Source: TMED23 sp964566055 (GTDB taxonomy: Bacteria > Pseudomonadota > Alphaproteobacteria > Rhodospirillales > UBA2165). Taken from it: DNA of 64,000 nucleotides. The translations under genes and the position numbers were made by a program. Each line of letters opens with the position of its first letter. Positions within the stretch are counted from its first letter, which is position 1. The DNA is taken from positions 1 through 64,000 of the forward strand of contig CAZMHI010000004.1 of assembly GCA_964566055.1 (NCBI GenBank), written 5' to 3'. A model generated the notes under the pieces. The model ran no database searches. It was not told the DNA's origin and worked only from the letters and a program-made list of their open reading frames with translations. Of the stretch, positions 56,247-63,483 are shown one piece after another.

Positions 56247-57828
56247 ATTCCCCGACGGCTTTCGCCATCAAAGCTGCCGTTTCTGCTGGCGCATTATTAC
56301 CGCACCAAACGACGTAGTGGTCCGGGCGGATCAGGATGTAGCGGCTCTCATAAGCCTCGCGGGGTCCGGCGAAGGTGTCGCGGATGATACTGAACGGGAT
56401 ATTTTGTGCTTGAGCAGCGGTTTCGAAAGCGCTGGTCACCGAGTCTTCGCCATCCAATGACAAAAGCGAAAAGTCATTGCTAAGCTCTTCATAAATATTT
56501 TTACCGGACGACATTTCAAGCGGCGCCAGATGGTGTCCGGCCTGAGCTTTAAAAGTATGCTTGCCATGGGCCGAGCAAACGCCACCTTCTGGGCCATCTA
56601 TCACGCCCGAGCCTTCGTAGTTGGGCTCATAGCTTAGCATAGTTCCCTTGGCGCCGGCCTTTCTATCCTCCCAGGCTTTAAGAAAGGCGTCCAAGTCTTT
56701 ATCCGGATTGTAGGTCGACAGAAATTGATTTTCGCGTTCGATGCCGGTGGCGATAAAATCCTCACCGGTTTCTTTGAAAATCGGATGGCGCTCGACGCTG
56801 TAGGAGTCGAGCAGGGCCTCGCCGCCCCAACCCTGCAATACGCCAGCAAGCTTCCAGCCGAGATTGCGCGCATCTTCAAGCCCGTTATTGACGCCAAAGC
56901 CGCCATAAGGCGGGTGGGAGTGAGCGGCATCTCCGGCGATGAAAACCCGGCCGACCTGATAGGTCTCGGCGACGGCGACCCGCAAATCCCAAAATCCGAC
57001 ATGGTCAAACTCGCAAGCGAACTCAAAACCGGCGGCTTTTTGGATCAAGGCTTTAAAATCATAGTTATCGACAGTAGTATCCATCGGCACCGGGGCATGG
57101 AAAAACCAGCCTTCGCCGACATCGATGCGGCCAAAAAACTGCCAATAGCCGTTCAGTTCCGGGTCCATGGCGCGGTAGGTGCTGCGTTCGGGAAAGCGTT
57201 TGAGACCTTCATGCAGCTCTTTCGAACGGAAGACCGCCAGCACCATTTTCTGATCAAAGTCGGAGCCTTTGCGTTCAATACCGATGGCATCCCGCACCAT
57301 CGAATGAGCGCCATCGCAGCCGACCAGATAATCCCCTTCGAGGGTCTGGCTTTCCTCGCCGTCCTCTATCTTGATGATGACACTGACACCGCTTTCATCC
57401 TGCTCTAAGGCCTCGGCTTTCCAGCCGAAATACGTTTCGACCTCTGGCATTTCTGCCACTTTTTTCTGCAGCACTTCTTCCATGCAATATTGCGGCATCC
57501 GTTCATTGGCCTGAAAGAAAAAATCTTTGACCAATTCGCGCTGGGGCGGGGAATACCAATACTTGCTCATTAAATTGCCATAGGCGACGATGCCGCCAAT
57601 CGGGGATTTGGCCGGCATGACCCGGGCAGCGCGCATTTCTTTGATGATACCCCAGCTATCGAAGTGATCGAGCGTGCGCTGCATCAGATTTTGGCCTTTG
57701 GGGATGCGATGGGGCTCGGTGCGGCGCTCGATGATGGCAGATGAAATACCCCGCAAGCCAAGTTCAATGGCGAGGCCCATTCCGACCGGCCCGCCGCCGA
57801 CAATCAAAACCTGTTGCCGATAGCTCAT
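56245..57828 (-). CDS. FAD-dependent aromatic monooxygenase (class A, MhpA/PheA type)
   Basis: 527 residues. GGGPVGMGLAIELGLRG (FAD), YLVGCDGAHSMVR (DG motif) and VFIAGDAAHSHPPYGGFGVNNG (GD motif) identify a single-component flavoprotein hydroxylase with a C-terminal thioredoxin-like part. It hydroxylates an aromatic ring with NAD(P)H and O2. It is last in a four-gene minus-strand operon behind GST, AhpD-like and selenoperoxiredoxin genes, suggesting coupled handling of quinone or peroxide by-products. Confidence 0.88.
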   Translation of the reverse strand: MSYRQQVLIVGGGPVGMGLAIELGLRGISSAIIERRTEPHRIPKGQNLMQRTLDHFDSWGIIKEMRAARVMPAKSPIGGIVAYGNLMSKYWYSPPQRELVKDFFFQANERMPQYCMEEVLQKKVAEMPEVETYFGWKAEALEQDESGVSVIIKIEDGEESQTLEGDYLVGCDGAHSMVRDAIGIERKGSDFDQKMVLAVFRSKELHEGLKRFPERSTYRAMDPELNGYWQFFGRIDVGEGWFFHAPVPMDTTVDNYDFKALIQKAAGFEFACEFDHVGFWDLRVAVAETYQVGRVFIAGDAAHSHPPYGGFGVNNGLEDARNLGWKLAGVLQGWGGEALLDSYSVERHPIFKETGEDFIATGIERENQFLSTYNPDKDLDAFLKAWEDRKAGAKGTMLSYEPNYEGSGVIDGPEGGVCSAHGKHTFKAQAGHHLAPLEMSSGKNIYEELSNDFSLLSLDGEDSVTSAFETAAQAQNIPFSIIRDTFAGPREAYESRYILIRPDHYVVWCGNNAPAETAALMAKAVGE

Positions 57829-57843
57829 TGAATTCCCCTCTGG

Positions 57844-58578
57844 TTACGCCTCGCTATCCAGCTCCGGATAATGGCGGAACACACCCATGGTGTTGAACGG
57901 AATGCGCCGCTCGGAGGCTAAATAGGCCGCCGTATTTGGCCGTTCCGCCACCGCCTCATGAAGCGCGATCATCTGCGGATAATTGCCTTCAACTTTAGCA
58001 AAGGCCTTGGGGAATGCATAGCGGAGCCCTTCCACAATCTGGAATAACGACAAATCGGGATAGGTGAGGGCGTCACCAATCAGCCAGCCTGATTTGGCTG
58101 GATTGTTGGCAAGTATGCTTTCGTAATAGCCCATATGTTTGGGAATACGATGCTCGATGAAATTGGCGGCGCGTTTTTTAGATTCTTCGACCTGATCCTC
58201 GTAATAAAGCGCGCTGGCAATCGGATGATGGGTGTCGTGCACCTCCATCAATAAATCCGTCACCGTGAGCTGAAGCTGATGGGCGAACACTTGATCCGCT
58301 TCGCTCTTAGGCGCGAGGCCGATCTTGGGCGCAAGGTAGTTCAGAATATTGGCGGCCTGTGCGATGGTCACATCACCATCGATCAGGAAAGGCGGTGCGA
58401 AGGGTGGGCGGGTCTGACTGGCATCTTGCAGGATTTCCAATATTGCTGCCCGGTTGTCTTCTTGTTCGCTTGGCAAGCGGGCGACATCAACGTAGTCGGC
58501 GCCGGCTTCTTCAAGGGCCAGGCGCACAACTTCACCCCGTCCCTGGATCATCGGCCAGTAATAGAATTGGTACGCCAT
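57844..58578 (-). CDS. Glutathione S-transferase-like protein
   Basis: 244 residues. GST fold: thioredoxin-like N-terminal half starting YYWPMIQGRGEVVRLALEEAG, a PFLIDGDVTIAQAANILNYL loop, then an all-helical domain (WLIGDALTYPDLSLFQIVEGL). The catalytic tyrosine is probably Tyr6 or Tyr7, as in sigma-like GSTs. It abuts the AhpD-like gene directly. It could conjugate or reduce electrophiles formed in aromatic oxidation. Confidence 0.85.
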   Translation of the reverse strand: MAYQFYYWPMIQGRGEVVRLALEEAGADYVDVARLPSEQEDNRAAILEILQDASQTRPPFAPPFLIDGDVTIAQAANILNYLAPKIGLAPKSEADQVFAHQLQLTVTDLLMEVHDTHHPIASALYYEDQVEESKKRAANFIEHRIPKHMGYYESILANNPAKSGWLIGDALTYPDLSLFQIVEGLRYAFPKAFAKVEGNYPQMIALHEAVAERPNTAAYLASERRIPFNTMGVFRHYPELDSEA

Positions 58579-59187
58579 CTAACTATGCGACCAGTTGTCG
58601 GGATCATCGGAATCGTTAGGCGACAATCCTAAAATGTCTCCCTCGGTTGAGCAGCCGAGACCCACGACCGTGCGGTTGGCATAAGCGAAATAGGAGACCA
58701 ACTGGTTGATTTCCAGAATCTCACCATCATCATAGCCGGCATCCCGCATGTCTTTCACCAACTGCTCCGGCATGTCAGTGACGTCGACGGTGAGAGCTCT
58801 CGCATAACGTAGTGCCGCCGCTTCCTGATCTGAGAACACGCCTTCAAATTGATCGGTCTCCAAGGCTGCTCGAATGGCAGTCGAAAGTTCTTCATTATCC
58901 AGCAAACGCGTTAGACCCGCGAAATGATGCTCGACACAATAATGACAATTGTTGAGATGACTGACATAAACGCCGAGAGTTTCCAGAAACCACTTGGGCA
59001 CCTGATTGGCCGAATGATGGATGACATACTTATAAATGGTCATATGCGCCTCCATCGTGTGCGGACGGAGGCTGTGCATCATCATGATATTATCGACGTT
59101 ATTATCGGGGCCTTTCACTTTGTCATAAAGCGATTTCAGGCGGCCTTCAGCATCGTCGTAGTCGACGACATCAATCCATGGGGTCAT
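58579..59187 (-). CDS. AhpD-like peroxidase-related protein (carboxymuconolactone decarboxylase family)
   Basis: 202 residues. The active-site motif NNCHYCVEHH (CxxC plus His) is that of AhpD-type thiol reductases. The N-terminus contains a segment before KGPDNNVDNIMMMHSLRPH. AhpD reduces the AhpC peroxiredoxin in mycobacteria; here the gene directly follows a Sec-peroxiredoxin gene by 11 bases. It is therefore a candidate electron donor for it. It touches the GST gene with no spacer. Confidence 0.85.
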   Translation of the reverse strand: MTPWIDVVDYDDAEGRLKSLYDKVKGPDNNVDNIMMMHSLRPHTMEAHMTIYKYVIHHSANQVPKWFLETLGVYVSHLNNCHYCVEHHFAGLTRLLDNEELSTAIRAALETDQFEGVFSDQEAAALRYARALTVDVTDMPEQLVKDMRDAGYDDGEILEINQLVSYFAYANRTVVGLGCSTEGDILGLSPNDSDDPDNWSHS

Positions 59188-59198
59188 TCGTACTTCCT

Positions 59199-59642
59199 TT
59201 AAAGTGAGGCTAAATCAGCCAGTACCTGATCCGGATGCTCCGCCGGTGTCACTGTCTCATACGCTTTGGCCACCGACCCATCCGGTGCAACCAGTACCGA
59301 TATCCGGCTGGCATTGCCGGTATCCGAGGTGACGACGCCATAAGCTGTCGAGGCCGCTCGATCCCCATCTGTTAACAGATCATACGGAAAGTCGAACTTG
59401 TCTTTGAACGCTTTGTTATCGGCGTTGCTGTCGAAACTCACCCCGAGAATGACACAATTTTTATCATTAAAGTCTTGGATTCGATCACGGAACCCATTGC
59501 CTTCGATGGTTCAACCTGGTGTATCGGCTTTGGGATACCACCAGAGCAAAACATATTTGCCCGAAAAGTCATCAAGCGACACAGCCGCGCCGTCTTGATT
59601 GGTAAAGGAAAAGGCCGGAGCCTGCTCACCTGCTGCTATCAT
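59199..59642 (-). CDS. Selenocysteine-containing peroxiredoxin (BCP/AhpC-TSA type, in-frame TGA)
   Basis: 147 residues if the TGA at 59511-59513 is Sec44. Upstream, the frame reads YPKADTPG, and after TGA it continues TIEGNGFRD: exactly the peroxiredoxin active site TPG-C-T-x(4)-GFRD with Sec replacing the peroxidatic cysteine. The C-terminal part (VSFDSNADNKAF, DFPYDLLTD, VLADL) completes the fold. The ATG at 59642 has a GGTGG ribosome-binding site; longer starts upstream look spurious. A simple ORF caller would leave an apparent 80-residue C-terminal piece and a truncated N-terminal piece. The resolving cysteine five residues on is Asn49, leaving only Cys63, so it is probably a one-Sec enzyme needing an external reductant. 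It heads the operon with the AhpD-like gene. Confidence 0.9.
59476..59513 (-). promoter_or_regulatory. Probable bacterial SECIS element of the peroxiredoxin
   Basis: 14 bases after the TGA the transcript forms a 7-bp stem, TGGGTTC (59496-59490) with GAATCCA (59482-59476, one G-U pair), closing the loop CGTGATC (59489-59483). The loop begins 21 bases after the TGA and has a G at its second position, within the usual limits for bacterial SECIS. It is weaker than the UGSC element, and alternative pairings exist. Confidence 0.6.
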
Positions 59643-59807
59643 GGTTTTGTTCCACCTTTCTATTTTTGAAATAAGCCAAAAAAGTGCCCTGAGTAAATGT
59701 CTCATCCAACCAGCTTAGCGCGCTGCCATGCGTTGTAAAGACCGCTCTGAGATTCAAGTTGACTCTGAATCGGCCTACGCTAAAGTATGTTTAGATACTA
59801 AATCAAT

Positions 59808-59823
59808 GTTTTATATATGAAAC
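59808..59823. promoter_or_regulatory. Candidate IclR operator upstream of the ABC transporter
   Basis: GTTTTATATATGAAAC is palindromic at seven of eight paired positions. It lies in the 207-bp region between the divergent Sec-peroxiredoxin operon and the ABC transporter, 26 bases before the ATPase start. It resembles GTTTCATGCAATGAAAC at 48950-48966. Confidence 0.4.
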
Positions 59824-59849
59824 GTTCTGGTACCTAAAGGTATTCATAA

Positions 59850-60671
59850 ATGCTCGATAGCCCCAACAATTATCGCATTGAATATCGTGGCGTTGGCAAG
59901 CAATTCGTCAACACCCAGCCGAATGCCAGTGATGAATTTATCATTGCTGTGAGAAAAGTTGATTTAGCGGTTCGTGACGGCGAGGTGGTGTCATTGATCG
60001 GCCCGAGCGGTTGCGGCAAATCAACCTTGTTAAATATGGGCTCAGGGCTCTATCAACCGAGCGCCGGTGATGTTTATGTTGATCAGGAGATAGTTGACCG
60101 TCCGAACGCCCATGTCGGCTTCATGCTGCAGAAAGACTTGCTGCTGGCGTGGCGCACCATTCGGAAAAATGTTGAGTTTGGCTTGGAAATTCAAGGTGTG
60201 CCGGCGAGTGTTCGTCACGAGCGTTCTTCCGACTTGCTGGAGAAATGCCGTCTCAGCGGATTTGAAGATCACTATCCTCATCAGTTATCCGGTGGTATGC
60301 GCCAACGCGCGGCGCTGGCTAGAACGCTGGCCGCTGAACCAAGTGTGTTGCTGCTGGATGAGCCGTTTTCGGCCCTTGATGCCCAGACCAAAATGATATT
60401 GCAGCAGGATTTAGCGGAAACTCTCGCAGCTGAGAAAAAAACCGCCCTTTTTATTACCCATGATCTCGCGGAATCAGTCGCTTTGTCTGACCGCGTTTTT
60501 GTGATGAGTCAACGGCCCGGAACGATAATTGAGGAAATCGATATCGATTTGCCACTCCGGGAAAATCCGATGGCTCGCCGGCAAGAATTACAGAAAGACG
60601 TTGGCGACTATGTCTCCCGTCTGATGGAACTATTGCATGTCGGTGAATTGGCATCGGAAGTAGAAATTTAG
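59850..60671 (+). CDS. ABC transporter ATP-binding protein (TauB/SsuB type)
   Basis: 273 residues. Walker A GPSGCGKST, Q-loop LQKDLLLAWRT, signature LSGGMRQRAALARTL, Walker B LLLDEPFSALD and H-loop FITHDLAES. It energises import of the ligand of the NMT1/Tau-like binding protein encoded next. In this context aromatic acids or sulfonates are plausible substrates. Confidence 0.93.
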   Translation: MLDSPNNYRIEYRGVGKQFVNTQPNASDEFIIAVRKVDLAVRDGEVVSLIGPSGCGKSTLLNMGSGLYQPSAGDVYVDQEIVDRPNAHVGFMLQKDLLLAWRTIRKNVEFGLEIQGVPASVRHERSSDLLEKCRLSGFEDHYPHQLSGGMRQRAALARTLAAEPSVLLLDEPFSALDAQTKMILQQDLAETLAAEKKTALFITHDLAESVALSDRVFVMSQRPGTIIEEIDIDLPLRENPMARRQELQKDVGDYVSRLMELLHVGELASEVEI

Positions 60672-60728
60672 TCAACAGGGAAAACCAACTACAAATATTT
60701 TATCTGTTTAACAATGGAGGTATCTAAA

Positions 60729-61652
60729 ATGTTACATCAAAATAAGCTTCTAAAATTACTGGCCGTACCAGTTTTGGCGGTTGGTACTCTCATCGCTACC
60801 GCACCGGCGCAAACTGCCGCGGCGAAAGACGTCACCTATTTACTACCTGCACCTGGCTTCCTGCCGGCTTTTGCTCCTTGGATGCTGGCGCAGGCCCGTG
60901 GCTATTACAAAGCCGAAGGCCTCAATGTAAAATTTCAGACGGCTCGCGGCGGTGTAGATGTGGCCAAACAAGTTGGCGCCGGCAACGCTGTAGTCGGCGG
61001 TGGTCTTGGTGATACGCCTATTATTGTGCGCCCTAATGGCATTCCGGTAAAAGCAGTTGCCGTTTTGGGTGGCCGTTCATTGATGCAATTGGTGACCCGC
61101 AATGACCGGGGTATCAAATCGCTTAAAGACCTCAAAGGTAAAACCATTACGTCGATATCACTGCAAGACACCACTTACTATGCCCTGCTGGGTATGCTAG
61201 CGACCGCGGGTCTGACCAAAAACGATGTTAAAGCCCAAGCTGCGGGCCCGGTTGGCGTCTGGAAACTTTTCCTTGCCGGTAAATCTGATGCCATGGCGGC
61301 CGTACCAGATTGGATTGGCATTGCGAGGGGAGCCAAGGTGAAGCTCACAATTTGGCCGGCCGATGATCATTTCAAAAGTATGGCTCAAGCGATCCTTGCA
61401 GCGGATAAAACCATCAAGGAGAATCCGCAACTGATTGGAAAACTTGTGCGGGCCACGCTCAAAGGTTTGAAAGACATCATGAAGGACTCAGATGGAGTAA
61501 TTGCCGATTACATCAAACATGTTCCAAAAAACAAAGGCAAAGAGAAATACCTTTCCGGCGTGTTTAAGCTCTACAACAAATATGTCTATCCGGGACAGAA
61601 AACTGTCGGCGAGATGGATCGCGCGCGTTTGAAAGCATTGCAGGAGTTCTAG
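60729..61652 (+). CDS. ABC transporter substrate-binding protein (NMT1/SsuA type) with in-frame TAG
   Basis: 307 residues to the TAG at 61650-61652. ATG 60729 is preferred because GGAGG (60716-60720) is its ribosome-binding site; an ATG at 60714 would start just before that site. A signal peptide ends near AQTAAAKD. The body has LLPAPGFLPAFAPW and the GVDVAKQVGAGNAV region of NMT1/THI5-like proteins. After TAG the same frame continues 22 sense codons (VGQGVLRKSSKLDDLYTNQF and two more), then TAA at 61719-61721. This matches the usual family C-terminus, with Tyr expected at the TAG. It may be a single-base nonsense mutation, a sequence error, or read-through. Confidence 0.8.
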   Translation: MLHQNKLLKLLAVPVLAVGTLIATAPAQTAAAKDVTYLLPAPGFLPAFAPWMLAQARGYYKAEGLNVKFQTARGGVDVAKQVGAGNAVVGGGLGDTPIIVRPNGIPVKAVAVLGGRSLMQLVTRNDRGIKSLKDLKGKTITSISLQDTTYYALLGMLATAGLTKNDVKAQAAGPVGVWKLFLAGKSDAMAAVPDWIGIARGAKVKLTIWPADDHFKSMAQAILAADKTIKENPQLIGKLVRATLKGLKDIMKDSDGVIADYIKHVPKNKGKEKYLSGVFKLYNKYVYPGQKTVGEMDRARLKALQEF

Positions 61653-61748
61653 GTTGGCCAAGGTGTCTTGCGTAAATCCTCAAAGCTTGACGATCTCTAT
61701 ACCAATCAGTTCGTCAACTAAGTCAAATAAGAGCCGAAGAAGCAGATC

Positions 61749-62549
61749 ATGTCTGATACAGCCAAGCCGAAAACCAACGGAAATCAGGGCAGCATCGGTG
61801 CCAGTATTGCCGTTGCCGTTGTTTTCCTCATCGGTTGGGAATGGGGACCGGGATTTTTCAACATTCCGCCCTATATCATCCCGTCTGCTTCTTCGGTTTA
61901 TTTTGAATTTTTTGATGCCATCGAACGGGAAAATCTGCTCGTTCACACCGGCATTACTTTGCTGGAAACGATTGCCGGCTTTATCATTGGCTCCCTGATG
62001 GGCATGATCATCGGCTATATCCTGGGAATATCGCCGAAAGCGGAGTTTGTTTTCTCACCCTATATTTTAGCCTTGCAGATTGCGCCAAAGGTGGCTTTTG
62101 CGCCGCTGTTTGTTGTCTGGTTTGGCTTTACAGTTTATCCGAAAATTCTGGTTGCCGTGTTGATCGTATTTTTCCCGATCATGGTGAATGTATTAGGCGC
62201 CGTTCGCAGGGTTGATCCGGATATGGTTAATCTTGCCCGAACCTTTAATGCCACGCGCTGGCAAATATTTAAAATGATCGAATTTCGGGACGCCATGCCG
62301 CCTCTGTTCTCCGGTCTGCGCATCGGGGCCACTTTGGCCATCATTGGTGTCGCGGTCGGTGAAATGATGGGCGGCAGCCAAGGACTTGGCGCGGTGCTGA
62401 TTTTCGGCGGCGGGTCTGGCAATACAGCCCTGACGTTTGTCGCCATTATCATGCTGACTTTTGTCGGTATCTTGGCTTATGTCGCCGTCGTCATCGTAGA
62501 AAAGCGTGTGCTGCACTATCTGCCGCGCAGTGAGTTTAATTCAGTTTAG
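61749..62549 (+). CDS. ABC transporter permease (TauC/SsuC type)
   Basis: 266 residues with about six hydrophobic segments and the cytoplasmic EAA-like loop DPDMVNLARTFNATRWQIF. It partners with the ATPase and binding protein upstream. The gap after the binding-protein gene shrinks from 96 to 27 bases if the TAG there is read through, an ordinary operon spacing. Confidence 0.92.
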   Translation: MSDTAKPKTNGNQGSIGASIAVAVVFLIGWEWGPGFFNIPPYIIPSASSVYFEFFDAIERENLLVHTGITLLETIAGFIIGSLMGMIIGYILGISPKAEFVFSPYILALQIAPKVAFAPLFVVWFGFTVYPKILVAVLIVFFPIMVNVLGAVRRVDPDMVNLARTFNATRWQIFKMIEFRDAMPPLFSGLRIGATLAIIGVAVGEMMGGSQGLGAVLIFGGGSGNTALTFVAIIMLTFVGILAYVAVVIVEKRVLHYLPRSEFNSV

Positions 62550-62638
62550 TTTTGCAGTTAAAAAGTCGTCATTAGTTGAGGGCATTAAATGACTGAAGTG
62601 ACCAAAATTAACCCGCTTGAGCTTCGAGGAGGCTGGTG

Positions 62639-63481
62639 ATGCCGGATGCCGATAAGCTTGCAGGTGATTTTAAAGACCAGGATATTGCACAGAAATACAT
62701 TGTGCCGGGATTGCAGCGTGGCTTGCAAATCCTTCAAGCTTTTAACCGCGACCGCCCCAATATTGGCGCCCCGGAGATAGCCAAAGAGCTGGGAATTCCA
62801 CGTTCGACGGTATTTAGGTTGATGCAGACTCTCGAATTTATGGGATTTTTGGAGAAGCTTGAGAATTCCAGCGAATATCGCTTGGGCGTCGGTGTCTTGT
62901 CTTTGGGCTTTGAATATTTTGCCTCGCTTGAGGTGACAGAATTAGCGCGTCCGATCTTGGAAAAGCTGCGCGATGATACTGGATTTTCGGCGCATTTGGT
63001 TATTCGCGATGGTTGGGATGTGGTTTTTATCTTAAAAGCCGCTGCCAAGGACACCTTTTCGAATTCGGTCAATGTCGGCTTACGGTTGCCCGCGCATAGT
63101 TCGATTCTCGGGCGGATGTTGCTGGCTGATTTATCGGATGCTGAACTTAAGCAGGTATTCCCTGTAGGTGAGCTTACAAAGTTTTCAGATCAAACGCCGA
63201 CAACTTTGGCCGAGATGACCAAGTTGCTTCAAGAAGACCGCAAAAATGGTTACGCCGTAGGTGCGTCCTATTTTCAAAGTGGCATCGGCTCAATTTCTGC
63301 TCAGGTACGGGATAACTCCCGCCGAGTGGTCGCCGCTATTAACGTGATTTATCACGACAGCACGGTCAAAAAATCAGATGCCGAAGGAAAATACTTGGAT
63401 CGAGTCCTACAAGCTGCGCATGAGATATCCCGGCTGTTGGATTACCATCCCGGTGGTATGGAAGGGAGTGGCCGCGGCTAA
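62639..63481 (+). CDS. IclR-family transcriptional regulator
   Basis: 280 residues from ATG 62639, served by GGAGG at 62628-62632; a GTG one codon earlier is possible. Winged helix (IGAPEIAKELGIPRSTVFRLMQTLEFMGFLEKL) and IclR effector domain (HLVIRDGWDVVFILKA, LPAHSSILGRMLLA, SYFQSGIGSISAQVRD). It follows the ABC transporter genes and is likely its local regulator. A 16-codon ORF (62589-62639) ends in TGATG over the start, so coupling is possible. Confidence 0.9.
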   Translation: MPDADKLAGDFKDQDIAQKYIVPGLQRGLQILQAFNRDRPNIGAPEIAKELGIPRSTVFRLMQTLEFMGFLEKLENSSEYRLGVGVLSLGFEYFASLEVTELARPILEKLRDDTGFSAHLVIRDGWDVVFILKAAAKDTFSNSVNVGLRLPAHSSILGRMLLADLSDAELKQVFPVGELTKFSDQTPTTLAEMTKLLQEDRKNGYAVGASYFQSGIGSISAQVRDNSRRVVAAINVIYHDSTVKKSDAEGKYLDRVLQAAHEISRLLDYHPGGMEGSGRG

Positions 63482-63483
63482 TG

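Noticed and set aside
59199..59441. An 80-residue stand-alone protein
   Set aside because: It is only the C-terminal half of a peroxiredoxin; the active-site half lies just upstream in the same frame, separated by a TGA at the catalytic cysteine position.
59494..59515. Alternative SECIS using the stem GAACC/GGTTC that overlaps the TGA
   Set aside because: It would begin inside the TGA and place the loop too close; the downstream 7-bp stem fits the spacing better.
61650..61652. Pyrrolysine or a reassigned TAG codon
   Set aside because: TAG ends the permease gene 900 bases on as an ordinary stop, and no pyrrolysine signal is visible; mutation, error or low-level read-through is simpler.
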